Shown: positions 1 through 12,170 of the stretch, in pieces
Numbering within the stretch: position 1 is the first letter of the stretch
How the letters are laid out: the number at the start of each line of letters is the position of its first letter
Source: Paragordius varius
Taxonomy: Eukaryota; Nematomorpha
NCBI GenBank assembly: GCA_964247055.1
Contig: OZ176053.1
Location: 13,392,001-13,456,000, forward strand
DNA: 64,000 nt
Direction: 5' to 3'
Notes under the pieces: model-generated
What the model saw: only the letters and a program-made list of their open reading frames with translations
The model's database searches: none
Told to the model about the DNA's origin: nothing
Position numbers and translations under genes: made by a program

Positions 1-596
1 TTCATATCCGATTTTTACAACGATACTTTAAAAATAATGTGTTAAACTAGTCACATCAATACTCAAGTTAAACTTTGTCCTTAAAAATCGGATATTGGTC
101 ACCGGTGAACAAAATTATTTTTTATACATTCTCTTAGTAAGACTACATCAAAATATAGAGATAGTTTGACAAACTCTTTCATATCCGATTTTTACAACAA
201 TACTTTAAAAATTAATGTATAAAACTAGTCGTATCAATAAATCGCATCAATACTCAAGTTAAACTTTGTCCTTAAAAATCGGATATTGGTCACCGGTGAA
301 CAAAATTATTTTTTATACATTCTCTCAGTAAGACTACATCAAAATATAGAGATAGTTTGACAAACTCTTTCATATCCTATTTTTACAACGATACTTTAAA
401 AATAATGTGTTAAACTAGTCGCATCAATACTCAAGTTAAACTTTGTCCTTAAAAATCGGATATTGGTCACCGGTGAACAAAATTATTTTTTATACATTCT
501 CTTAGTAGGACTACATCAAAATATAGAGATAGTTTGGCAAACTCTTTCATATCCGATTTTTACAACGATACTTTAAAAATTAATCTATTAAACTAG

Positions 597-1985
597 TCGC
601 ATCAATACTCAAGTTAAACTTTGTCCTTAAAAATCGGATATTGGTCACCGGTGAACAAAATAATTTTTTATACATTCTCTTAGCAAGACTACATCAAATA
701 ATAGAGATAGTTTGACAAACTCTTTCATATCCGATTTTTACAACGATACTTTTAAAATTAATGTATAAAACTAGTCGCATCAATACTCAAGTTAAACTTT
801 GTCCTTAAAAATCGGATATTGGTCACCGGTGAACAAAATTATTTTTTATACATTCTCTTAGTAAGACTACATCAAAATATAGAGATAGTTTGAGAAACTC
901 TTTCATATCCGATTTTTACAACGATACTTTAAAAATTAATGTATTAAACTAGTCGCATCAATACTCAAGTTAAACTTTGTCCTTAAAAATCGGATATTGG
1001 TCACCGGTGAACAAAATTATTTTTTATACATTCTCTTAGTAAGACTACATCAAAATATAGAGATAGTTTGACAAACTCTTTCATATCCGATTTTTACAAC
1101 GATACTTTAATAATTATGGTATCAAACCAGTCGCATCAATACTCAAGTTAAACTTTGTCCTTAAAAATCGGATATTGGTCACCGGTGAACAAAATTATTT
1201 TTTATACATTCTCTTAGTAGGACTACATCAAAATATAGAGATAGTTTGGCAAACTCTTTCATATCCGATTTTTACAACGATACTTTAAAAATTAATGTAT
1301 AAAACTAGTCGCATCAATACTATAGTTAAACTTTGTCCTTAAAAATCGGATATTGGTCACCGGTGAACAAAATAATTTTTGATACATTCTCTTAGTAAGA
1401 CTACATCAAAATATAGAGATAGTTTGACAAACTCTTTCATATCCAATTTTTACAACGATACTTTAAAAATTATGGTATTAAACCAGTCGCATCAATACTC
1501 AAGTTAAACTTTGTCCTTAAAAATCGGATATTGGTCACCGGTGAACAAAATAATTTTTTTACATTCTCTTAGTAAGACTACATCAAAATATAGAGATAGT
1601 TTGACAAACTCTTTCAAATCCGATTTTTACAACGATACTTTAAAAATTAATCTATTAAACTAGTCGCTTCAATACTCAAGTTAAACTTTGTCCTTAAAAA
1701 TCGGATATTGGTCACCGGTGAACAAAATAATTTTTTATACATTCTCTTAGCAAGACTACATCAAATAATAGAGATAGTTTGACAAACTCTTTCATATCCG
1801 ATTTTTACAACGATACTTTACAAATTAATGTATAAAACTAGTCGTATCAATAAGTCGCATCAATACTCAAGTTAAACTTTGTCCTTAAAAATCGGATATT
1901 GGTCACCGGTGAACAAAATAATTTTTTATATATTCTCTTAGTAAGACTACATCAAAATATAGAGATAGTTTGACAAACTCTTTCA
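597..1985 (+). repeat. Higher-order duplication, copy 1 (offset 2,692 bp)
   Basis: This run of about eight monomers recurs at about 3,289-4,677. Matching markers are AGCAAGACTACATCAAATAA (about 681 and 3,373), TTTGAGAAACTC (about 893 and 3,584), AATAATTATGGTATCAAACC (about 1,109 and 3,801) and the unusual ACTATAGTTAAAC (about 1,319 and 4,011). The offset is 2,692 bp, about 15 monomers, until a 3-bp deletion in copy 2 changes it to 2,689. The match ends where copy 1 has CCAATTTTT and copy 2 has CCGATTTTT. Such block copies indicate multi-monomer amplification rather than single-copy turnover. Confidence 0.8.
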
Positions 1986-2162
1986 TATCCAATTTTTACA
2001 ACGATACTTTAAAAATTATGGTATTAAACCAGTCGCATCAATACTCAAGTTAAACTTTGTCCTTAAAAATCGGATATTGGTCACCGGTGAACAAAATTAT
2101 TTTTTATACATTCTCTTAGTAAGACTACATCAAAATATAGAGATAGTTTGAGAAACTCTTTC

Positions 2163-2255
2163 ATATCCGATTTTTACAACGATACTTTAAAAATTAATGT
2201 ATTAAACTAGTCGCATCAATACTCAAGTTAAACTTTGTCCTTAAAAATCGGATAT
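2163..2255. repeat. 14-bp intramonomer inverted repeat (example)
   Basis: ATATCCGATTTTTA (2163-2176) and TAAAAATCGGATAT (2242-2255) are perfect reverse complements separated by 65 bp. The pair recurs in most A monomers. The left arm is damaged in B (ATATCTG) and in the CCAATTTTT form. The right arm is changed in the AAAAATGGGATATT, AAAAAACGGATAT and TAATAATCGG forms. A single strand could form a stem with the loop carrying ACTAGT and AAGTTAAACTT. Whether it does so in the cell cannot be told from sequence. Confidence 0.85.
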
Positions 2256-2258
2256 TGG

Positions 2259-2268
2259 TCACCGGTGA
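2259..2268. promoter_or_regulatory. Perfect palindrome TCACCGGTGA, possible protein-binding site (example)
   Basis: TCACCGGTGA is its own reverse complement and is present at position 97-106 of most A monomers in both arms, so it recurs about every 178 bp in A-only stretches. With its flanks it reads GGTCACCGGTGAAC. It is among the best conserved stretches of A, yet is altered in B (TCGCCGGTAA), in many hybrids (TCTCCGGTGA) and removed in the GGTCTCGAAC form. A conserved dyad of this size would suit a dimeric DNA-binding protein. No binding protein is known to me, so the function is inference only. Confidence 0.45.
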
Positions 2269-3288
2269 ACAAAATTATTTTTTATACATTCTCTTAGTAA
2301 GACTACATCAAAATATAGAGATAGTTTGACAAACTCTTTCATATCCGATTTTTACAACGATACTTTAAAAATTAATGTATAAAACTAGTCGCATCAATAC
2401 TCAAGTTAAACTTTGTCCTTGAAAATCGGATATTGGTCACCGGTGAACAAAATTTTTTTTATACATTCTCTTAGTAGGACTACATATAAATATAGAGATA
2501 GTTTGGCAAACTCTTTCATATCCGATTTTTACAACAATACTTTAAAAATTAATGTATAAAACTAGTCGCATGATTACTCAAGTTAAACTTTGTCCTTAAT
2601 AATCGGATATTGGTCACCGGTGAACAAAATAATTTTTTATACATTCTCTTAGTAAGACTACATCAAAATATAGAGATAGTTTTGCAAACTCTTTCATATC
2701 CGATTTTTACAACGATACTTTAAAAATTAATGTATAAAACTAGTCGCATCAATACTCAAGTTAAACTTTGTCCTTGAAAATCGGATATTGGTCACCGGTG
2801 AACAAAATTTTTTTTATACATTCTCTTAGTAGGACTACATATAAATATAGAGATAGTTTGGCAAACTCTTTCATATCCGATTTTTACAACAATACTTTAA
2901 AAATTAATGTATAAAACTAGTCGCATGATTACTCAAGTTAAACTTTGTCCTTAAAAATCGGATATTGGTCACCGGTGAACAAAATAATTTTTTTACATTC
3001 TCTTAGTAAGACTACATCAAAATATAGAGATAGTTTGACAAACTCTTTCAAATCCGATTTTTACAACGATACTTTAAAAATTAATCTATTAAACTAGTCG
3101 CTTCAATACTCAAGTTAAACTTTGTCCTTAAAAATCGGATATTGGTCACCGGTGAACAAAATAATTTTTTATACATTCTCTTAGCAAGACTACATCAAAT
3201 AATAGAGATAGTTTGACAAACTCTTTCATATCCGATTTTTACAACGATACTTTACAAATTAATGTATAAAACTAGTCGTATCAATAAG

Positions 3289-4677
3289 TCGCATCAATAC
3301 TCAAGTTAAACTTTGTCCTTAAAAATCGGATATTGGTCACCGGTGAACAAAATAATTTTTTATACATTCTCTTAGCAAGACTACATCAAATAATAGAGAT
3401 AGTTTGACAAACTCTTTCATATCCGATTTTTACAACGATACTTTTAAAATTAATGTATAAAACTAGTCGCATCAATACTCAAGTTAAACTTTGTCCTTAA
3501 AAATCGGATATTGGTCACCGGTGAACAAAATTATTTTTTATACATTCTCTTAGTAAGACTACATCAAAATATAGAGATAGTTTGAGAAACTCTTTCATAT
3601 CCGATTTTTACAACGATACTTTAAAAATTAATGTATTAAACTAGTCGCATCAATACTCAAGTTAAACTTTGTCCTTAAAAATCGGATATTGGTCACCGGT
3701 GAACAAAATTATTTTTTATACATTCTCTTAGTAAGACTACATCAAAATATAGAGATAGTTTGACAAACTCTTTCATATCCGATTTTTACAACGATACTTT
3801 AATAATTATGGTATCAAACCAGTCGCATCAATACTCAAGTTAAACTTTGTCCTTAAAAATCGGATATTGGTCACCGGTGAACAAAATTATTTTTTATACA
3901 TTCTCTTAGTAGGACTACATCAAAATATAGAGATAGTTTGGCAAACTCTTTCATATCCGATTTTTACAACGATACTTTAAAAATTAATGTATAAAACTAG
4001 TCGCATCAATACTATAGTTAAACTTTGTCCTTAAAAATCGGATATTGGTCACCGGTGAACAAAATTTTTGATACATTCTCTTAGTAAGACTACATCAAAA
4101 TATAGAGATAGTTTGACAAACTCTTTCATATCCAATTTTTACAACGATACTTTAAAAATTATGGTATTAAACCAGTCGCATCAATACTCAAGTTAAACTT
4201 TGTCCTTAAAAATCGGATATTGGTCACCGGTGAACAAAATAATTTTTTTACATTCTCTTAGTAAGACTACATCAAAATATAGAGATAGTTTGACAAACTC
4301 TTTCAAATCCGATTTTTACAACGATACTTTAAAAATTAATCTATTAAACTAGTCGCTTCAATACTCAAGTTAAACTTTGTCCTTAAAAATCGGATATTGG
4401 TCACCGGTGAACAAAATAATTTTTTATACATTCTCTTAGCAAGACTACATCAAATAATAGAGATAGTTTGACAAACTCTTTCATATCCGATTTTTACAAC
4501 GATACTTTACAAATTAATGTATAAAACTAGTCGTATCAATAAGTCGCATCAATACTCAAGTTAAACTTTGTCCTTAAAAATCGGATATTGGTCACCGGTG
4601 AACAAAATAATTTTTTATATATTCTCTTAGTAAGACTACATCAAAATATAGAGATAGTTTGACAAACTCTTTCATAT
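3289..4677 (+). repeat. Higher-order duplication, copy 2 (offset 2,692 bp)
   Basis: The partner of 597-1,985. It carries the same ordered variants and a private 3-bp deletion (AAAATTTTTGATAC instead of AAAATAATTTTTGATAC) near 4,064. Part of 3,000-3,350 also matches 1,566-1,916 at an offset of 1,434 bp (eight monomers), through the shared TAGTCGCTTC variant at 1,661 and 3,095. The history is therefore nested duplications rather than one event. Confidence 0.75.
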
Positions 4678-7600
4678 CCGATTTTTACAACGATACTCTA
4701 AAAATTATGGTATCAAACCAGTCGCATCAATACTCAAGTTAAACTTTGTCCTTAAAAATCGGATATTGGTCACCGGTGAACAAAATTTTTTTTATACATT
4801 CTCTTAGTAGGACTACATATAAATATAGAGATAGTTTGGCAAACTCTTTCATATCCGATTTTTACAACAATACTTTAAAAATTAATGTATAAAACTAGTC
4901 GCATGATTACTCAAGTTAAACTTTGTCCTTAATAATCGGATATTGGTCACCGGTGAACAAAATAATTTTTTATACATTCTCTTAGTAAGACTACATCAAA
5001 ATATAGAGATAGTTTTGCAAACTCTTTCATATCCGATTTTTACAACGATACTTTAAAAATTAATGTATAAAACTAGTCGCATCAATACTCAAGTTAAACT
5101 TTGTCCTTGAAAATCGGATATTGGTCACCGGTGAACAAAATTTTTTTTATACATTCTCTTAGTAGGACTACATATAAATATAGAGATAGTTTGGCAAACT
5201 CTTTCATATCCGATTTTTACAACAATACTTTAAAAATTAATGTATAAAACTAGTCGCATGATTACTCAAGTTAAACTTTGTCCTTAAAAATCGGATATTG
5301 GTCACCGGTGAACAAAATAATTTTTTATACATTCTCTTAGTAAGACTACATCAAAATATAGAGATAGTTTTGCAAACTCTTTCATATCCGATTTTTACAA
5401 CGATACTTTAAAAATTAATGTATAAAACTAGTCGCATCAATACTCAAGTTAAACTTTGTCCTTAAAAATCGGATATTGGTCACCGGTGAACAAAATTATT
5501 TTTTATACATTCTCTTAGTAAGACTACATCAAAATATAGAGATAGTTTGAGAAACTCTTTCATATCCGATTTTTACAACGATACTTTAAAAATTAATGTA
5601 TTAAACTAGTCGCATCAATACTCAAGTTAAACTTTGTCCTTAAAAATCGGATATTGGTCACCGGTGAACAAAATTATTTTTTATACATTCTCTTAGTAAG
5701 ACTACATCAAAATATAGAGATAGTTTGACAAACTCTTTCATATCCGATTTTTACAACGATACTTTAAAAATTAATGTATTAAACTAGTCGCATCAATACT
5801 CAAGTTAAACTTTGTCCTTAAAAATCGGATATTGGTCACCGGTGAACAAAATTATTTTTTATACATTCTCTTAGTAAGACTACATCAAAATATAGAGATA
5901 GTTTGACAAACTCTTTAATATCTGATTTTTACAACGATACTTTAAATATTAATGTATAATTTAGCATACGACAATATTCAATTTAAACTTTGTCCTTAAA
6001 AATCGGATATTGGTGACCGGTGAACGAAACTATTTTCTATACATTCTCTTAGAAGGACTACATTAAAATATAGAGATATTTTGACAAAGTCTTTCATATC
6101 CGATTTTTACAACGTTACTTTAAAAATTAATGTATAAAACTAGTCGCATCAATACTCAACCTAAACTTTGTCCTTAAAAATGGGATATTGGTCACCGGTG
6201 AACAAAACTATTTTTTATACATTCTCTTAGTAAGACTACATCAAAATATAGAGATAATTTGACAAACTCTTTAATATCTGATTTTTAGAGCGTAAACTTT
6301 AAAAATAAATGTATAATTTACATACGACAATAAGCAAGTTAAACTTTGTCCTTAAAAATCGGATATTAGTCGCCGGTAAAGAAAATAATTTTTTATACAT
6401 TCTCTTAGTAGTACTACATCAAAATATAGAGATAGTTTGACAAACTCTTTAATATCTGATTTTTAGAGCGATACTTTAAAAATAAATGTATAATTTAGCA
6501 TACGACAATAAGCAAGTTAAACTTTGTCCTTAAAAATCGGATATTGGTCTCGGGTGAACAAAATTATTTTTTATACATTCTCTTATTAAGACTACATCAA
6601 AATATAGAGATAGTTCAAACTCTTTCATATCCGATTTTTACAACGATACTTTAAAAATTAATGTATAAAACTAGTCGCATCAATACTCAAGCTAAACTTT
6701 GTCCTTAAAAATGGGATATTGGTCACCGGTGAACAAAATTATTTTTTATACATTCTCTTATTAAGACTACATCAAAATATAGAGATAGTTTGACAAACTC
6801 TTTCATATCCGATTTTTACAACGATACTTTAAAAATTAATGTATAAAACTAGTCGCATCAATACTCAAGTTAAACTTTGTCCTTAAAAATCGGATATTGG
6901 TCACCGGTGAACAAAATTTTTTTATACATTCTCTTAGTAGGACTACATATAAATATAGAGATAGTTTAGCAAACTCTTTCATATCCGATTTTTACAACGA
7001 TACTTTAAAAATTAATGTATAAAACTAGTCGCATCAATACTCAAGTTAAACTTTGTCCTTAAAAATCGGATATTGGTCACCGGTGAACAAAATTTTTTTT
7101 ATACATTCTCTTAGTAGGACTACATATAAATATAGAGATAGTTTGGCAAACTCTTTCATATCCGATTTTTACAACGATACTTTAAAAATTATGGTATAAC
7201 CAGTCGCATCAATACTCAAGTTAAACTTTGTCCTTAAAAATCGGATATTGGTCACCGGTGAACAAAATTATTTTTTATACATTCTCTTAGTAAGACTACA
7301 TCAAAATATAGAGATATTTTGACAAACTCTTTCATATCCGATTTTTACAACGATACTTTAAAAATTAATGTGTTATACTAGTCGCATTAATACTCAAGTT
7401 AAACTTTGTCCTTAAAAATCGGATATTGGTCACCGGTGAACAAAATAATTTTTTTACATTCTCTTAGTAAGACTACATCAAAATATAGAGATAGTTTGAC
7501 AAACTCTTTCATATCCGATTTTTACAACAATACTTTAAAAATTAATGTATAAAACTAGTCGGATCAATAAATCGCATCAATACTCAAGTTAAACTTTGTC

Positions 7601-7700
7601 CTTAAAAATCGGATATTGGTCACCGGTGAACAAAATTTTTTTTATACATTCTCTTAGTAGGACTACATATAAATATAGAGATAGTTTGGCAAACTCTTTC
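3950..7700 (+). repeat. Long higher-order repeat unit 1, about 21 monomers (3.75 kb)
   Basis: Marker variants in this stretch recur exactly 3,751 bp later over several kilobases: CCAATTTTT (4,133 and 7,884), GCATGATTAC (4,901 and 8,652), the first C-type block CTCTTTAATA (5,911 and 9,662), GTGACCGGTGAACG (about 6,013 and 9,764) and GAGATAATTT (6,251 and 10,002). 3,751 bp is 21 monomers of about 178.6 bp. The constant offset over about 2.1 kb shows almost no insertions or deletions between the two copies. The unit overlaps the 3,289-4,677 duplication because the events are layered. Confidence 0.82.
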
Positions 7701-10700
7701 ATATCCGATTTGTACAACGATACTTTAAAAATTAATGTATAAAACTAGTCGCATCAATACTATAGTTAAACTTTGTCCTTAAAAAACGGATATTGGTCAC
7801 CGGTGAACAAAATAATTTTTGATACATTCTCTTAGTAAGACTACATCAAAATATAGAGATAGTTTGACAAACTCTTTCATATCCAATTTTTACAACGATA
7901 CTTTAAAAATTATGGTATTAAACCAGTCGCATCAATACTCAAGTTAAACTTTGTCCTTAAAAATCGGATATTGGTCACCGGTGAACAAAATAATTTTTTT
8001 ACATTCTCTTAGTAAGACTACATCAAAATATAGAGATAGTTTGACAAACTCTTTCAAATCCGATTTTTACAACGAAACTTTAAAAATTAATCTATTAAAC
8101 TAGTCGCATCAATACTCAAGTTAAACTTTGTCCTTAAAAATCGGATATTGGTCACCGGTGAACAAAATAATTTTTTATACATTCTCTTAGCAAGACTACA
8201 TCAAATAATAGAGATAGTTTGACAAACTCTTTCATATCCGATTTTTACAACGATACTTTACAAATTAATGTATAAAACTAGTCGTATCAATAAGTCGCAT
8301 CAATACTCAAGTTAAACTTTGTCCTTAAAAATCGGATATTGGTCACCGGTGAACAAAATAATTTTTTATATATTCTCTTAGTAAGACTACATCAAAATAT
8401 AGAGATAGTTTGACAAACTCTTTCATATCCGATTTTTACAACGATACTTTAAAAATTATGGTATCAAACAAGTCGCATCAATACTCAAGTTAAACTTTGT
8501 CCTTAAAAATCGGATATTGGTCACCGGTGAACAAAATTTTTTTTATACATTCTCTTAGTAGGACTACATATAAATATAGAGATAGTTTGGCAAACTCTTT
8601 CATATCCGATTTTTACAACAATACTTTAAAAATTAATGTATAAAACTAGTCGCATGATTACTCAAGTTAAACTTTGTCCTTAATAATCGGATATTGGTCA
8701 CCGGTGAACAAAATAATTTTTTATACATTCTCTTAGTAAGACTACATCAAAATATAGAGATAGTTTTGCAAACTCTTTCATATCCGATTTTTACAACGAT
8801 ACTTTAAAAATTAATGTATAAAACTAGTCGCATCAATACTCAAGTTAAACTTTGTCCTTAAAAATCGGATATTGGTCACCGGTGAACAAAATTTTTTTTA
8901 TACATTCTCTTAGTAGGACTACATATAAATATAGAGATAGTTTGGCAAACTCTTTCATATCCGATTTTTACAACAATGCTTTAAAAATTAATGTATAAAA
9001 CTAGTCGCATGATTACTCAAGTTAAACTTTGTCCTTAAAAATCGGATATTGGTCACCGGTGAACAAAATAATTTTTTATACATTCTCTTAGTAAGACTAC
9101 ATCAAAATATAGAGATAGTTTTGCAAACTCTTTCATATCCGATTTTTACAACGATACTTTAAAAATTAATGTATAAAACTAGTCGCATCAATACTCAAGT
9201 TAAACTTTGTCCTTAAAAATCGGATATTGGTCACCGGTGAACAAAATTATTTTTTATACATTCTCTTAGTAAGACTACATCAAAATATAGAGATAGTTTG
9301 AGAAACTCTTTCATATCCGATTTTTACAACGATACTTTAAAAATTAATGTATTAAACTAGTCGCATCAATACTCAAGTTAAACTTTGTCCTTAAAAATCG
9401 GATATTGGTCACCGGTGAACAAAATTATTTTTTATACATTCTCTTAGTAAGACTACATCAAAATATAGAGATAGTTTGACAAACTCTTTCATATCCGATT
9501 TTTACAACGATACTTTAAAAATTAATGTATTAAACTAGTCGCATCAATACTCAAGTTAAACTTTGTCCTTAAAAATCGGATATTGGTCACCGGTGAACAA
9601 AATTATTTTTTATACATTCTCTTAGTAAGACTACATCAAAATATAGAGATAGTTTGACAAACTCTTTAATATCTGATTTTTACAACGATACTTTAAAAAT
9701 TAATGTATAATTTAGCATACGACAATATTCAATTTAAACTTTGTCCTTAAAAATCGGATATTGGTGACCGGTGAACGAAACTATTTTCTATACATTCTCT
9801 TAGAAGGACTACATTAAAATATAGAGATAGTTTGACAAAGTCTTTCATATCCGATTTTTACAACGTTACTTTAAAAATTAATGTATAAAACTAGTCGCAT
9901 CAATACTCAACCTAAACTTTGTCCTTAAAAATGGGATATTGGTCACCGGTGAACAAAACTATTTTTTATACATTCTCTTAGTAAGACTACATCAAAATAT
10001 AGAGATAATTTGACAAACTCTTTAATATCTGATTTTTAGAGCGATACTTTAAAAATTAATGTATAATTTAGCATACGACAATAAGCAAGTTAAACTTTGT
10101 CCTTAAAAATCGGATATTAGTCGCCGGTAAAGAAAATAATTTTTTATACATTCTCTTAGTAGTACTACATCAAAATATAGAGATAGTTTGACAAACTCTT
10201 TAATATCTGATTTTTAGAGTGATACTTTAAAAATAAATGTATAATTTAGCATACGACAATAAGCAAGTTAAACTTTGTCCTTAAAAATCGGATATTGGTC
10301 TCCCGTGAACAAAACTATTTTTTATACATTCTCTTAGTAAGACTACATCAAAATATAGAGATAGTGTGACAAACTCTTTCATATCCGATTTTTGCAACGA
10401 TACTTTTAAAATTAATGTATAAAACTAATCGCATCAATACTCAAGTTAAACTTTGTCCTTAAAAATCGGATATTGGTCACCGGTGAACAAAATTATTTTT
10501 TATACATTCTCTTATTAAGACTACATCAAAATATAGAGATAGTTCAAACTCTTTCATATCCGATTTTTACAACGATACTTTAAAAATTAATGTATAAAAC
10601 TAGTCGCATCAATACTCAAGCTAAACTTTGTCCTTAAAAATGGGATATTGGTCACCGGTGAACAAAATTATTTTTTATACATTCTCTTATTAAGACTACA

Positions 10701-12170
10701 TCAAAATATAGAGATAGTTTGACAAACTCTTTCATATCCGATTTTTACAACGATACTTTAAAAATTAATGTATAAAACTAGTCGCATCAATACTCAAGTT
10801 AAACTTTGTCCTTAAAAATCGGATATTGGTCACCGGTGAACAAAAATTTTTTTATACATTCTCTTAGTAGGACTACATATAAATATAGAGATAGTTTGGC
10901 AAACTCTTTCATATCCGATTTTTACAACGATACTTTAAAAATTAATGTATAAAACTAGTCGCATCAATACTTTAAGTTAAACTTTGTCCTTAAAAATCGG
11001 ATATTGGTCACCGGTGAACAAAATTTTTTTTATACATTCTCTTAGTAGGACTACATATAAATATAGAAATAGTTTGGCAAACTCTTTCATATCCGATTTT
11101 TACAACGATACTTTAAAAATTATGGTATAACCAGTCGCATCAATACTCAAGTTAAACTTTGTCCTTAAAAATCGGATATTGGTCACCGGTGAACAAAATT
11201 ATTTTTTATACATTCTCTTAAGACTACATCAAAATATAGAGATATTTTGACAAACTCTTTCAATCCGATTTTTACAACGATACTTTAAAAATTAATGTGT
11301 TAAACTAGTCGCATTAATACTCAAGTTAAACTTTGTCCTTAAAAATCGGATATTGGTCACCGGTGAACAAAATTATTTTTTATACATTCTCTTAGTAAGA
11401 CTACATCAAAATATAGAGATATTTTGACAAACTCTTTCATATCCGATTTTTACAACGATACTTTAAAAATTAATGTATTAAACTAGTCGCATCAATACTC
11501 AAGTTAAACTTTGTCCTTAAAAATCGGATATTGGTCACCGGTGAACAAAATTATTTTATATACATTCTCTTAGCAAGACTACATCAAAATATAGAGATAG
11601 TTTGAGCAACTCTTTCATATCCGATTTTCACAACGATACTTTATAAATTAATGTATAAAACTAGTCGTATCAATAAGTCGCATCAATACTCAAGTTAAAC
11701 TTTGTCCTTAAAAATCGGATATTGGTCACCGGTGAACAAAATTATTTTTTATACATTCTCTTAGTAGGACTACATCAAAATATAGAGATAGTTTGGCAAA
11801 CTTCATATCCGATTTTTACAACGATACTTTAAAAATTAATGTATAAAACTAGTCGTATCAATAAATCGCATCAACACTCAAGTTAAACTTTGTCCTTAAA
11901 AATCGGATATTGGTCACCGGTGAACAAAATGATTTTTTATACATTCTCTTAGTAGGACTACATCAAAATATAGAGATAGTTTGGCAAACTCTTTCATATC
12001 TGATTTTTACAACGATACTTTAAAAATTAATGTGTTAAACTAGTCGCATCAATACTCAAGTTAAACTTTGTCCTTAAAAATCGGATATTGGTCACCGGTG
12101 AACAAAATTATTTTTTATACATTCTCTTAGTAGGACTACATCAAAATATAGAGATAGTTTGGCAAACTCT
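7700..12170 (+). repeat. Long higher-order repeat unit 2, about 25 monomers
   Basis: The second copy of the long unit. It follows unit 1 at exactly 3,751 bp up to about 10.2 kb. It then carries one extra monomer at about 10,297-10,475: the marker TAGTTCAAAC lies at 6,611 and 10,540, an offset of 3,929, which is 3,751 + 178. The gain of exactly one repeat length is the signature of unequal exchange in register. Further right are A monomers with GTCGTATCAATAAGTCGC insertions (near 11,660 and 11,850). Confidence 0.8.
9669..9846 (+). repeat. Type C satellite monomer (type specimen)
   Basis: A rarer 178-bp subfamily. It begins like B (ATATCTGATTTTT) but keeps ACAACGATAC as in A, and carries TAATTTAGCATACGACAATA. 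It then has ATATTGGTGACCGGTGAACG, AAACTATTTTCTATACATTC and CTTAGAAGGACTACATTAAA. In this set GTGACCGGTGAACG replaces GTCACCGGTGAACA, so the palindrome is one base short of perfect. Other clear copies lie near 5,918, 13,960, 25,690, 30,270 and 35,000, with looser relatives near 48,560 and 52,140. Most copies are followed by an A monomer, and the early ones sit inside the long higher-order repeat. This suggests C marks particular positions of that repeat. Confidence 0.82.

Larger units (their letters stand above)
2163..2340 (+). repeat. Type A satellite monomer (type specimen)
   Basis: A full 178-bp copy close to the majority sequence, given as the reference for positions within the unit. Elements seen, with monomer positions: left arm ATATCCGATTTTTA (1-14), ACTAGT (44-49), AAGTTAAACTT (63-73), right arm TAAAAATCGGATAT (80-93), palindrome TCACCGGTGA (97-106) and interrupted dyad GTTTGACAAAC (162-172). 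The two arms are perfect reverse complements across a 65-bp loop. There are five CpGs. Hand counting gives about 29 C and 20 G, so about 27.5% GC. The common A sub-variants are GTATAAAAC or GTATTAAAC near position 40, GTCGCATC or GTCGTATC, and GTAAGACTAC or GTAGGACTAC. Confidence 0.95.
1..5918 (+). repeat. A-only segment of the forward arm
   Basis: About 33 A-type monomers with no B or C copies. Internal variants mark shared ancestry: ATTATGGTATTAAACCAG and GGTATCAAACCAG forms, AGCAAGACTACATCAAATAA forms, GCATGATTACTC forms, a poly-T form in which AATTATTTTTTATAC becomes an unbroken T run, and a 13-bp-longer form with GTCGTATCAATAAGTCGC. The same variants recur in the inverted arm right of 56.3 kb. 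No gene or unique sequence is present. Confidence 0.85.

Noticed and set aside
2163-2255. 14-bp inverted repeat as the ends of a small DNA transposon
   Set aside because: The pair recurs at the same place in nearly every A monomer with no target duplication and no empty sites, so it is part of the satellite unit rather than inserted elements.
2259-2268. CENP-B box
   Set aside because: The palindrome does not match the core bases of the mammalian CENP-B box. Only the general idea of a repeated dyad binding site is comparable.
5918-6095. Type B and C monomers as inserted mobile elements
   Set aside because: They have the same length and phase as A, align to it along their whole length and replace monomers rather than interrupt them. 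They are diverged subfamilies.
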